Shown here: one piece after another, positions 9,581-19,517 of the stretch
Layout of the letters: every line of letters begins with the position of its first letter
Position numbering within the stretch: position 1 is the first letter of the stretch
NCBI GenBank assembly: GCA_003427395.1
Contig: BFEA01001083.1
Location: forward strand, 81,256 to 120,425
Source: Chara braunii
Lineage: Eukaryota > Streptophyta > Charophyceae > Charales > Characeae
Reading direction: 5' to 3'
Length of the DNA stretch: 39,170 nt
Made by a program: the position numbers and the translations under genes
Notes under the pieces: generated by a model
The model's database searches: none
What the model was told of the DNA's origin: nothing
What the model saw: only the letters and a program-made list of their open reading frames with translations

Positions 9581-11415
9581 ATGCCACAACTACCGCGAAT
9601 AAAATTACTAACAAATGCTTTCCAATCATCAGTCATGACATATTCACAACAATGTAACAAAGTTTCTCAAAAAAATAAAAAATTACCTACAATATCCGAG
9701 ATGTTAAAACAATTTCAACTTACAAAAAAACAACATATAGTTTTTGCTCTAGCAACATCAAGTCTTTTAAGAACATGGAATAATCAAGTAGAGCATAATG
9801 ATAAATCAGAACACATAACATTCAATGATATAAAAAAAAAAACAAAAAAAAAACAAGTTCTAATGTTCTTAACAAGAGAAGGAGGAACAGGAAAGTCACA
9901 CGTTATTGCCGTCATCCAAGTTACTGCAACGCTTGGTAAAGACCAAAAGCAGTTGCAAAAACAACTCTTACAGGAAAAGCTACAATCGGAATTCATGGAA
10001 CAACAATCCATAGTTGGATCAACATGCATAACTTTGAAAAAGAGCACACCTTCGAACAATGCAGCGCAAATTTCAAAGGAATTTCAGGTTTTTTTTCATA
10101 ACTTCAACTTCTTGTAATTGATGAAATTAATATGATGAACAAAGAACAAGTGGTCAAGCTAGATGCAGCATTACGAGGAGAAAGAAAAATAAATTTGTCA
10201 TTCGGAGGATTACATATTATTATGTCGGGCGACTGGTTTCAAATGTCACCAGTTGTGGGTAAACCATTATACGAAGAACCAACAAAAAAACAAACATCTG
10301 CTACATTTGAAAACCGAGGATTCAAACGTGATCTCTTTTTAAAACAATTGTTATCTTAGATGAAAATGTTCGCTTCATATCAGACCCCCTTTGGGGAGAA
10401 GGATGTTTCAAAGCACGCAAAGGCATTTGGACTGATGAGTTTATTGAGATAATAAACTCACGAATGCATTCCTCTCAACCACAACAAACTACTCAACCAT
10501 CAAAATCAATAAACATGAACAAAACACCCATGTATGCTACACCAGATAATGACACACGAACAAACATCATTCATTCATATATACAAGCATTAGCCGAACA
10601 ATTACCTCGAAATCATTATCCGATACGTGTTGTTGCAGATTTGGATAAAATATTCAAAACTAAAAACAAAGACGATATTCGTTTCATAATGTCCTTGCGA
10701 GACAACATGTTAGGACGTTATGCACCATTTTTAGACCTCATTCCAGACATGCCAATTGTATTTACACAAAAGATGGACCCTAACAGAGACATTACCAACA
10801 ACACATTTGTAATTTTTCATTCCTTACAATTTCATCCAAAAACACAATTTCGACTTATTTATAATAATGTAACATCTATTCATGTGCTTTTTCAAAATCA
10901 ACCTTCTCAACTTGCATTGGTTCGCATACCAAATAGAACTGGATTTAAATTATTCCCCTATGCGTTAAAAGCTAAACTACCTAAAAATATTTACCTTGTT
11001 TTCTTTTAACGTTCAAAATGTTCAGTACACGTATGATTACCACGCATTTCATTTTCACCACAACGAACATACACTTTATATCCAAAACAATTACCATTCT
11101 TTTCTGCAATCGCTGCCACACTATATAAAGTGCAAGGAGAAATCTTAACCTCAATGGTTCTTACAAATTAAAAAGCATTATCAACACAAAAAAGAGGAAA
11201 AAAAAATTCCCCAACAATGATACATTGCAGTATCTCGTGTGATAAATCTCTATGCTTTTACAATCCTCAAACCATTAATAAAATCACTTACAATTTTTTT
11301 CAAACCTGATGAAAACGTCTTACAAAAAGATGACAGACTTACAAACATTGCACAAAAATTACTCGAATCCCAATTCATACAAAATATGTTCCAACATACA
11401 TCTTAATATAAAAAA
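9581..11415 (+). pseudogene. Helitron PIF1-family helicase domain
   Basis: This superfamily 1B 5'-3' helicase unwinds DNA during rolling-circle transposition. Motifs in order: Walker A EGGTGKSH (9878-9901); GKATIGIHGTTIHSW in another frame (from about 9973), the family motif TGKAA-x-x-x-x-G-x-TIHS; Walker B LLVIDEINMMN (from 10108); FGGLHIIMSGDWFQMSPV (from about 10204), the GD-x-x-QLPPV motif; DENVRFISDPLW; LPIV-type DMPIVFTQKMDPNRDITN (from about 10746); FFSAIAATLYKVQGEIL (11097-11147), the A-x-TIHK-x-QG motif; and YIAVSRV (11221-11241), motif VI. Frames change near 9905-9960, at about 10340, and in the A-run near 11200. Stops include TAA 10099, TAA 11007 and a TGA near 11034. All main motifs are readable, but the frame is broken. 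Confidence 0.92.
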
Positions 11416-12400
11416 CAAATAAAAAAAATGGCCAATCAAACAAAACATCAGTACAACTACCAATAACACCAACTTAGACAAAGCCTAAAAAACCAATCAT
11501 TCATCAAATAATTGAAGACAAAGTTATCATGCCAAATTTCATTTGTTTGCCAGATGATCCAGACATAACAACATATTAAAACTACACAAACGAATGTTTA
11601 TACGTAAATTCCTCTTAAAAAAACATAAACATAATACATATTAAATCATCAACATCACATTCCATAACTACACAATCAATCCTCCACACCCCATCTCTAT
11701 ATATTATTGAACAAGAAAATGCAAATTTAGATGACGAAAACATTATCTCAATTCCAATCGATTTTGAATCATGTTTATACATAACTTTACATGATCACTT
11801 TTGACTCACAGATATACCCATAAATAGTTATGCTGAACTAATAATGGATAAAACCACAACTATCTTCATTGCAAATACATTCACATACACCCAAGGTATA
11901 ACAAAAAAAAATTACCCATGTGTTGATAGACAAATTCAAAGAAGAAATTGGTTTCGACCGTTCACAACACTCACTCATTTTTCCATTCCAATAAACATAA
12001 ACAACAGTCGTTGGACACTTGGATGTTTAAACCTCGAAATACAATCTATATATTATTATGATAGTCTTTCAACTATTAATACAACATTTTCTCAAACATC
12101 AAAGAATGGTTATCCACTCGAACAGATTGTTTACACCTATTACAAAATGCACCTACTATGATTTTACAAGAACCTCAACAAACTAATTCACAAAATTATG
12201 GGGTTTTTATTCTCGTCATGCTTTGACATCTTATGCTACCCCACTTTAATATATTAATGATTTCTCCCGAGTAGATATGCCTCTATATAGGACATTCATT
12301 CATAACGAACTTTGTCTTTACACCCTTAATGAAATTACACCACACCCACTTACTACAAACACCTCTCCACCACAACTACTTTGTCAAAGATAATCAATTC
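11416..12400 (+). pseudogene. Ulp1/C48-like cysteine protease domain, catalytic residues lost
   Basis: Ulp1-family (C48) proteases cleave SUMO-like substrates or polyproteins using a His-Asp-Cys triad. ORF 11844-12161 reads HFSIPININNSRWTLGCLNL and YYYDSLS; the family pattern is (I/V)P-I-x-x-x-x-HW-x-L followed by (Y/F)-DS. Asp is kept (GAT 12060-12062), but the His before Trp is Arg (CGT 12009-12011). After a frame change near 12130 it reads EPQQTNSQNYGVFILVM, where the family has Q-x-N-x-x-DCGVF; the catalytic Cys is Tyr (TAT 12197-12199). A tail VDMPLYRTFIHNEL matches the end of C48 domains found with transposons. The first part (11416-11843) is too broken to read. It lies directly after the helicase on the same strand. 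Confidence 0.72.
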
Positions 12401-12650
12401 ATTAATTGACAAAAAACATTCCATTTATAAAGAAAAAAACAACTTACAACAACAAACGCTCAAACACACACATATACGTAATATGGACCAAGCTTCAAGG
12501 ACAGCAGCCCCGACATCAACTAAAATTCAAGGTATGTCAAATATCTAATATATTAATAGCATATAAATTCCCTAAACAGTAATCAATATGAAATTAAAAT
12601 AAATAAATAAATACCCTCTATTTTTAGTTCGGTGCACCCAACCCTCACCC
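12401..12650. other. Right edge of AT-rich island; composition break
   Basis: The AT-rich sequence ends around 12,480-12,490, where GC-rich sequence with GGACCAAGCTTCAAGG begins. A strong 5' splice-like CAAGGTATGT (12525-12534) and a pyrimidine tract ending TTTTTAG (near 12622-12628) bracket about 100 bp, but reading across them does not give an open frame. No Helitron hairpin or terminus recognised. Confidence 0.4.
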
Positions 12651-13149
12651 TGACCAGATGCATGCGTCACTTTTATGATCATGACAAGAGCAAGTAGCGA
12701 CTTCGATCCCAAATGGGCAACAACTACAAATACGAACAAGTGATAGTTGTAGCTCGACGCGAGTGGAGGTCCCAAAGTAGACACACCCACTATTGATACC
12801 TCCAAACGATTGGTGGAGGACTAGGTCTGCTAGAAAACAGGTCCAACAAATGACTTTGAGCCTCACCACACTACCGTTCACAGCTCGTCAGGGGGCATCA
12901 CACACTCTCTCTCACACACACACTCTTTCTTTCTCTTTCTCTCTCTCTTGTAAACACACACACACACATTGCGCAACGTTGGGCACAAATTCAAACAACA
13001 CACCAACACCAATAGCTGCCCATGGGACCACGCACTACGTTTTGCTCCAAACAACGCCAACACCTTAAGTACCACACAAACACATATGCACTGATCCTCA
13101 CACATACACACAAATACCCCTTTTCTTCCAAGCAACAATCACCATACTT
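12651..13149. other. No gene; CA/CT-rich low-complexity DNA
   Basis: Contains (CT)n and (CA)n patches at 12900-12970 and scattered CACA-rich sequence to 13120. The ORFs on both strands here are by-products of the dinucleotide repeats. Confidence 0.6.
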
Positions 13150-13640
13150 CTAAACCTCACCAATAACACTTTCTTTATCAATCAACCATATATAAACTAC
13201 GGGCTGCGCACCCGTGCCCTCACGGTAAGTCAATGTCAAGGTGTCGCATTTTTGGAGGCGGGCGACCAGGACGCAAAGTGGATTTTTAGGGGGCAAAAAA
13301 ATTTGCGGGACCGGTCCTTGACAAAATTGCGGACTACCTACAGCTAGCTCTGGTACAACTGGGACTTTTAGAAAACGGGAGGACCGGTCCTCGGGTGGAA
13401 GCGAACCCCAAAAAGAAGTGGGGGGCGTTGGACCGCTCATCGGGTGGAAGCGGACCCCAAAAAGAAGTGAGGGCATGTGAACTGCAAAAGGGCCCTCAAG
13501 CCTACACGTTGAGGCCCGTCTTCTCAAAATAGGGAGGTCATGCGCAACCAAACAGGCGTTATGCCAGAAGCAACCTTGACGATTGTAAATGCTCGGAGGA
13601 ACCAGCAAAAAAATATGAAATTTTGACATTTCATAGATGA
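13150..13640. repeat. GC-rich segment with 49-bp tandem repeat and GGACCGGTCC palindromes
   Basis: The block TCGGGTGGAAGCG.ACCCCAAAAAGAAGTG.GGG occurs at 13392 and 13441 (period 49). The 10-bp palindrome GGACCGGTCC occurs at about 13308 and 13382, with a mutated form (GGACCGCTC) at 13431. A 159-codon - strand ORF covers the region, but its product is partly the translated repeat and has no recognisable domain, so I do not call a gene. Confidence 0.7.
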
Positions 13641-13951
13641 GGTCATGTTATTTGTAGGAAAAATATTAGAACATTTAAGAAAAATCATTTACACCGTCAA
13701 ATAATCGTTGAGCCAATTCAACACATTTTCCATTTTTGCCACTCAGCCATGTGTGGGCCAACTGAAAAAGTACTCCAAATTCAGTGGGTTTTCACGCTCA
13801 AAAGAATGCGTGAAAAAACCTGAAAATTTGAGTTATTATAGATTTTGTTGTGATCTTTCCAGTAAAACCGCTAAATAAATTAAAAAAAATTATTCTAGCT
13901 ATGAAATATATCGTGGCCGCAATTTGACCCATATTTCAATTTTGCCATTCA

Positions 13952-14005
<54 letters not shown>

Positions 14006-14768
14006 TTTTGTGTACGTTCTTAGTCTCATTGCTTTAGCTACCTTAGGGCTACAATCCCCGCGTCCACGCGGTAGTCAATTAAAAGCATCCGAGTAGCAGG
14101 AGGTTGGGGATTCAGCAACTTTCGAAAGGAGGTGTTGAGAAACATTCTTTGACAACTTGCAAATTTCCTTTCCAACTCCAATTTTGACAGGCTGTGTGGC
14201 CAAGAGAAATTATCGAACATTATCAAAAATTATCGAAAATTATCGAAAATTGTGTTTTGGACAGTGGTGTGGTGAGCCCCGAACTCTTGAAACCCATCTC
14301 TACACCTCGTGAAAGAAATTTTGAGCAAACACTTTCAAGAGGCTGTGTGGCGGTGCAGAGACTGTTGAAAATACGTTTTCAAGAGTGTTGTGGCGAGGTG
14401 TGGAGAGTGGTGTGGCAATGCCCGTAGTCAGCGTCGTGACCATGTGGTTGTACTGACTGTACTCTTTTTCCGACTCACTGGAGGATGCAATGACGGTCAG
14501 GTACGTCCAGGACTGACCACAATTACTAGGGCCCCAATCGGAGTATGCACAAAGAACATACTGCGTCTTTATCTACTGACAGAGGACACAATTGCGGTCA
14601 CATATGTTAGATACAGTCAGGGAAGTCCTGTCTGATGGGTATGGGGGGGGGGAGTTTGCATGATACAACATTTTTCCTTAGGAGAGAGGGCGAAGAGAGT
14701 GTGGATACAAATGGTTTTTTCCCCCTCAAAATTCAAATTCCATTACCATCTTGAAAATGAGGCCGAGA
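13641..14768. other. Unassigned DNA with (CT)n array
   Basis: No gene seen. Contains the CT array at 13955-14002, a run of ATTATCGAA-like units (about 14205-14250) and recurring GGCTGTGTGGC-like words (14188, 14341). A G-run lies at 14643-14651 shortly before the left LTR. Confidence 0.55.
13955..14002. repeat. (CT)n microsatellite
   Basis: About 48 bp of uninterrupted CT dinucleotides on the + strand. Confidence 0.98.
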
Positions 14769-17275
14769 TGTGACACCCTAACCTCACGCCCAGCGCGACT
14801 TCCTGATCGAAGTGGGATGGGGCCCCGAAAGTGCGAAAAAGGGGGTGTGCCAAGGATTTTATGAAAGTGGGGGTGAAGTCTTAGGTCGGAACTAAGATCT
14901 CTTGTGGCAAGTTTCGGGGGTAAAAGCGCAAAAGGGTAGGTGCAGGTCGTACTTGGCGCTTTAACTCTCATAAGAAGGAAGGCAGGCCACCTTTCGTGGT
15001 TTGCGCACGGAAGGGAGGCCGCAAACGTCGTGCAGCCTAAGGCAGATGGCATGCGCAATGCATTCCAGACTAAAGATCCCGGGGTATTTTTCGACAATCA
15101 AAGTACCGACAGATCTAAAACACTTTTGCATTCTTGAACAGAATCCCAACCACATTACCCCTACCAACGAACTCAATTCTCAAGCCTGAAAATGAGAGTC
15201 GCCATCTCCTCTGGTTTCGCCTTGGTGGTTGGTCGCATGGTTCGACCAGTTGTCGGCGCCGCTCGTAACAAGCTTCGGAATCCGACGGGGTGGGCCGTAA
15301 GCGGAGACTGTGCAACCGCTGCTCAGCCTCGGTTCGAGTTCGGCAGATAAATCCCGAAGCTTGGTGTGTCTGGTACTGTTGACAATCCTCGCAAGGTGGG
15401 CTGGGCCGATAGCGAGCTATGGAATTCCACGATACCAGTGTGAGCTGGTGATATGGAAGGAGGAGGTGAAAGAGAGGGAAACTGGTAGTAATAACGACGA
15501 TTCGACGAAGCCCAGGGATATGTAGTATTGAGTATTGTTCGTATCTGGGTAGTCTGGCCCCCTAGGGTCGCGGGTTATAGCCCAGTGGAAATCCCCTCCG
15601 CACAGTCGATCGTTCTCTGTCAGACAGGGGAATTCCAGGTTTCTTACGTTTCCCCGTCGTTGCTCGCCTTCCCATAATACTCGCGGTACTCCCGATTCCT
15701 CAGGCTTTCACGATCGGTGATTTAAAAGGGACTTTCCTCGACGATATCTGGCTAATGAATTCGATTTCCCACATCCTTCTAATAAATTCGAGGTTCTGTG
15801 TCGTGATAGCGATCGTATCCTACATGCAACTATCCTACTCATGCTATGTAGGGTGAGATCCATATGTTTAATTCATATCCATACCATTCACGTGACAAAA
15901 AGGAAAGAAGAGGGGGAAAGGACAATCAATATCTCACATCGTTCCTGGTGGCCTTATGACGATCAAGAACTAATAATAAAAACTCAAACATCTGTATCGG
16001 GTGCTTTCGATCAAATGCAGATGGAGGATAAAATTAGACAAGCATTGCAAAACAAGATCAGGAATCCGAAAAGTTCACTAATGAAGAAGAGTTCACGACC
16101 ATTTATGCATACATACGAGGCAAAAACGACAAAAAGAATTCGAGACGATTTACAAGGAAGGGTAAAAAAAGGCTGCGACAGAAATCGGCCATAGCAGAAG
16201 CTAAAATTATACAGACGAGCAAAAGAAAGAACCTCATCCCGCACCCACAACTGCTCTCTCTCTCTCTCTGCTCCACACTCCCAATGCGGGCAGTCCGTCG
16301 CCTCTCATCAACACAGAGTTGTCACCCCGCTTGGTTCGAGCATGAAAGCCAGGTTCACCCGTGCGTCGCGGCCCCGCACGTCAACCCCGCATACCCGACA
16401 CCAACTCGTCGGATCGCCCAACTCCCGCACTCACTCACCTTCCAAACTTGCTTGTTAGCCGACCCTCACTGATTGCGCTAACGTCGAAATTCTTAGAGAG
16501 CAAACTAACGTGCTTGCGAAATTTATAGCTTGCATGCCTGCACGAAAGGTACGGGATTAAGCCCAGGTGGACAAACGGAGAAGAGAGGAAGAGTCTATGT
16601 TTGCATGACCAAGCCGCGGCGTGGGGGTCGTAGCCACACTCCATGCATCGATCCGGTCATGCAGGCGCTCCGACCAATTAGAACAGAGTATGCGCGGCGA
16701 GGAAAAAGGAGAAGGCGGATAAACCCGAGGAAACCAAGAAGGAAGAAGGGTACAGGTACAATCGCACCCACAAAAAATGATAGTTACACAAGATTAAGAG
16801 CGCGACCCAGTCAGAGTCGGGTCCCCAGCGCGGCAAGATGCGCGCAAGCGCGGCACAACAAAATTCAGAGTACCTAAATTCCTAGTCGAGGTCCTCATTG
16901 CAAAAGGAAATTCTGAAAAAGGCAGAAAAAAAATAAAATTCTGCGAGCCCGTGGGGGCTCGACATCAACTGAAAATTTAAAATACGATATTCCCGCACGA
17001 TGATCACGCCAAAATTCTCAGTGTCACAGCAGAATAAGAAAGAAGCTATGGCACAATTATTTCTCACGCTCGCTAAGGCGCGGCTACGTACCGTTGGCAC
17101 GGGATCTGCCCGACACCGATCCGACAACTCCCAGCAGAAAACGAAAAGAAACGAGGACATTCGTGCAATTTGCCCGCCTGACCCATCTTCCCATAGCTCA
17201 CCCATTCGACCCGTCGTATTTCCCCAAGCAGCTTCGCGCAGGAAATCGCGTGATTTCAGAAAACAGTTCGTCACA
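14769..17275 (-). repeat. 3' LTR of the Gypsy element (left copy)
   Basis: On the + strand it starts TGTGACACCC and ends TTCGTCACA, giving 6-bp terminal inverted repeats TGTGAC/GTCACA of the normal TG...CA type. It aligns with 25651-28184 from AACCTCACGCC (14780) to TTCGT (17271). It contains a short (CT)n tract at 16255-16268 and a conserved TATA-like sequence. Many short ORFs in it have equivalents in the other LTR but are not conserved as proteins. At about 2.5 kb it is long for a Gypsy LTR. Confidence 0.93.
16521..16527 (-). promoter_or_regulatory. Candidate LTR TATA box
   Basis: The - strand reads GCTATAAATT here, about 750 bp inside the LTR, and the same sequence is conserved in the other LTR (near 27432-27438). 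Position and conservation fit a U3 promoter element; no transcription data. Confidence 0.4.
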
Positions 17276-17441
17276 TATGTGACGCCAGGGGGGTCCAATC
17301 TCGTGCAAGCTCCTGCTTGCACCCATATCTCTTCAAGGTACACGTGTCATTACCGTATGATAAGAGTGTGGAAGTCATCCTGCTCACACGTTACGATCCT
17401 TGCACCCATCTTTATTGTTCCGAGGGAGGGGGTTAAGGGAG
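17276..17441. other. Junction between 3' LTR and internal region
   Basis: A perfect 16-bp palindrome (CGTCACATATGTGACG, 17269-17284) straddles the LTR edge. The polypurine tract expected directly beside the 3' LTR on the - strand is not apparent. Confidence 0.6.
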
Positions 17442-18289
17442 TCAGAATACGGAGGCGAGGGATGGGGGATGTTCTCTCGGGAGTGTGGGTAAGAAAATCG
17501 CCATTCCTGCTACCGTCCCGGGAAGTTCAAGGTACCTGACGGTGCGGAGTATGCGCGGGAAAGGATGGCTGCCATAGGGAAGAGAAGCAAGGTAGTCGGG
17601 ATAAAGAGTGGAAAAGGTGCGAAGTAAGGCCGCGGGGAATTGCCCGTGATCTGCGCACACATGAATAGTTCCTGTGATAGTGCAATAGACTTCGATTTCA
17701 TTCTGATCCTGCCATGCGGCGCTGAAAAGAAGGACTTGAAGGCAAAAGGAGGAAAAGACACACTGGGTAGCGGGTAGTGTAGAATTGGTAGAAGAGGGAA
17801 GATGGGAAGGGATTTTGGGGAAATGCGAGCGGGGTATCGATTTGCCAGAGTGTAAGGTAATCAAGGGGACGGCGAGATAATAACCGGGGACGTAGCCCGA
17901 TGCCCTGCATCGATATGCTCGAACTGAGGGACGGGGGGAAGGGGAGAGGGAGCGGCTTTGTTGCCTCCGCGTCGGTGCGCTCGAAGCCTCCGCAGCGCAG
18001 CGCTCATCTTCCTCTGTCAGCGGCTCCGGGTCTCAGGTCGGATCTTCCGGAACTGGCAATTGAGTTCCCACCAATTGCTCGAGTGGCTGCTTTCCTTCCG
18101 CTATTGCTGCCCTCCACCATTCTGCTTCCGCAGGGTCCTCTCCCTGTGTCCCCGCCTGTTCCGCCTCTTCCTCCTCGCTCGCTTCCTCTTCCTTTTCTTC
18201 GTCTTCTCCTTCGCTTATTGCCCCCGACTCATGCTCGCTATAATGCCCGTCCTCTTCGGAGGTGTCTTCCGATTCGTCTCCCTCTTCCT

Positions 18290-18353
<64 letters not shown>

Positions 18354-18920
18354 NNNNNNNNNNNNNNNNNNNNNNNNNNNNNNNNNNNNNNNNNNNNNNN
18401 NNNNNNNNNNNNNNNNNNNNNNNNNNNNNNNNNNNNNNNNNNNNNNNNNNNNNNNNNNNNNNNTTTTTTTTTTTTTTTTTTTTCCTTCTTCTTCTTCTTG
18501 TTTTTCTTCTTACGTCGGCTCACCTCGATCCAAGAAGAGAAGATCGATTATCTCTGCGGGGTTTAGGTAGTTACCGTGTGACGGGTAACTACGGTTGTCC
18601 CAATCACCCTCCAAGCACGCCGACCACTGAAGATACGACGTCAGGCTGCACGAAAGAATATACGGCGCCGGGCTCTCGTCGCAGTGCGAGGTGACGTCGA
18701 TTGGTAGGTCGTCCAGCAGTTGCGTTAGGAGGATTAGAAGCTCCCCCACGATCGGCTGTCGATGTCTCGCTTCCATCGATCCAAAGACGAATCCCAACAA
18801 ATCTCCTTCTACCCCCGTTCTCCAAGCTTGAATGATAAGTAACTCTACGTCTTCGTTCACGGCGGTTTGCTCGCTGTCCCTGGTCCACTTCGGTCTGATC
18901 TCGACTAAACACAGAGACAT
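17442..18920 (-). pseudogene. Extra acidic ORF downstream of Pol in the Gypsy element
   Basis: On the - strand one frame reads from about 18920 (MSLCLVEIRPKWTRD) to a TAA at about 18510, becomes Glu-rich, runs into poly-A and an assembly gap, and resumes as EEGDESEDTSEEDGHYSEHE (from about 18289). It continues as a strongly acidic stretch and EWWRAAIAEGKQPLEQLV, passes a TGA near 18045, and stays open to 17442. The frame is the same as that of Pol modulo three. Acidic sequence on both sides of the gap suggests one protein. I recognise no domain; no clear signal peptide or transmembrane envelope pattern is seen. Gypsy elements sometimes carry an additional 3' ORF of this kind. Confidence 0.45.
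18292..18483. repeat. Poly-T tract with assembly gap
   Basis: 62 T (18292-18353), 110 N (18354-18463), then 20 T (18464-18483). The gap sits inside the homopolymer, so its true length is unknown and translated Phe or Lys runs across it are meaningless. Confidence 0.99.
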
Positions 18921-19517
18921 AGTCGAATAAGTTTGCTGTAACCCTTGCCACTATTCGGGCTTAATGAGAGGAACCGTCAGCGGCCGTACGCAGAAAGAGA
19001 GACGAGGATGGAGTGTGGACTGCCAGAAGACAGGGAAGACGAATGGGAGGCTGAAGTTGGAGAACCTGTGACGGTTCATTGAGGAGGCGAGAAAGCGGTG
19101 AGCGCCGAGAGAGGTATCATGGGATTCTGTCGGAGAACACGGATGCCGTCCAGGTCAATACTGTTAGTATTGACGATGTTTTTTCCCTGCCGCGCAAGCA
19201 GCTGACTCCAGGAACTCACCAACTCTTTCCCCCAATCTCGCAACGAGACGAGGATGCTCGGATGCGCCCTTGGATTCACCGTAGTAATGTCTCCGCTAAA
19301 GGAGACAAGTGTCGAGATGTGGCTGGCCCTGGGCGCCGGGAACCGTAGAAAGGCCGATGCTTCGGCCAATACTTGCACCTTGTTGTTGGTATTACAAATC
19401 GGAACTCTGCTGCTGCATGCATGCTTGTTGTGCTGAAAAACTGAGCAAATCAGATGTCTTCCGGGCTGATACGCGGATGGTGAACCTGTCTGATCACCGA
19501 GATGTGTCCGCATGGTG
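18921..19517 (-). other. Unassigned segment between Pol and the acidic ORF
   Basis: A 145-codon - strand ORF (19076-19513) is open but in a different frame from Pol and from the acidic ORF, with no recognised motif. It may be a piece of the same 3' ORF after frame changes, or chance. Confidence 0.35.

Larger units (their letters stand above)
5158..12400 (+). mobile_element. Decayed Helitron-like rolling-circle transposon with C48 protease remnant
   Basis: Domain order on the + strand is: basic repeat N-terminus, DUF6570-like region, Helitron-like N-terminal/Rep HUH nuclease, Y-x3-Y motif, PIF1-type helicase, Ulp1/C48-like protease. This is Helitron architecture, and every segment is in order and on one strand. 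The reading frame is interrupted by many stop codons and at least five frame changes, so no full-length protein can be made. The island is far richer in A+T than the flanks, and composition changes sharply near 12,490. I could not see the terminal TC, the 3' hairpin or CTRR, so the coordinates are the protein-coding extent, not true ends. Confidence 0.9.

Noticed and set aside
5158-12400. Ciliate-like genetic code (TAA as Gln) in the Helitron
   Set aside because: Some TAA codons fit Gln, but TGA stops appear at Arg- and Cys-type positions, and frameshifts are also present, so ordinary decay explains more.
12483-12640. Possible two-exon gene (CAAGGTATGT donor, TTTTTAG acceptor)
   Set aside because: Splicing at these sites yields a stop after a few codons, and the splice-like signals are common by chance.
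13150-13629. 159-codon - strand ORF
   Set aside because: It overlaps a 49-bp tandem repeat and palindromes, has no domain and no support from composition.
14726-17343. Many ORFs of 60-180 codons in the left LTR, with counterparts in the right LTR
   Set aside because: Similarity comes from LTR identity; frames and starts are not conserved as protein.
17900-18694. 264- and 202-codon + strand ORFs with long Phe runs and X residues
   Set aside because: They translate poly-T and the N gap; the opposite strand carries the retrotransposon's acidic ORF.
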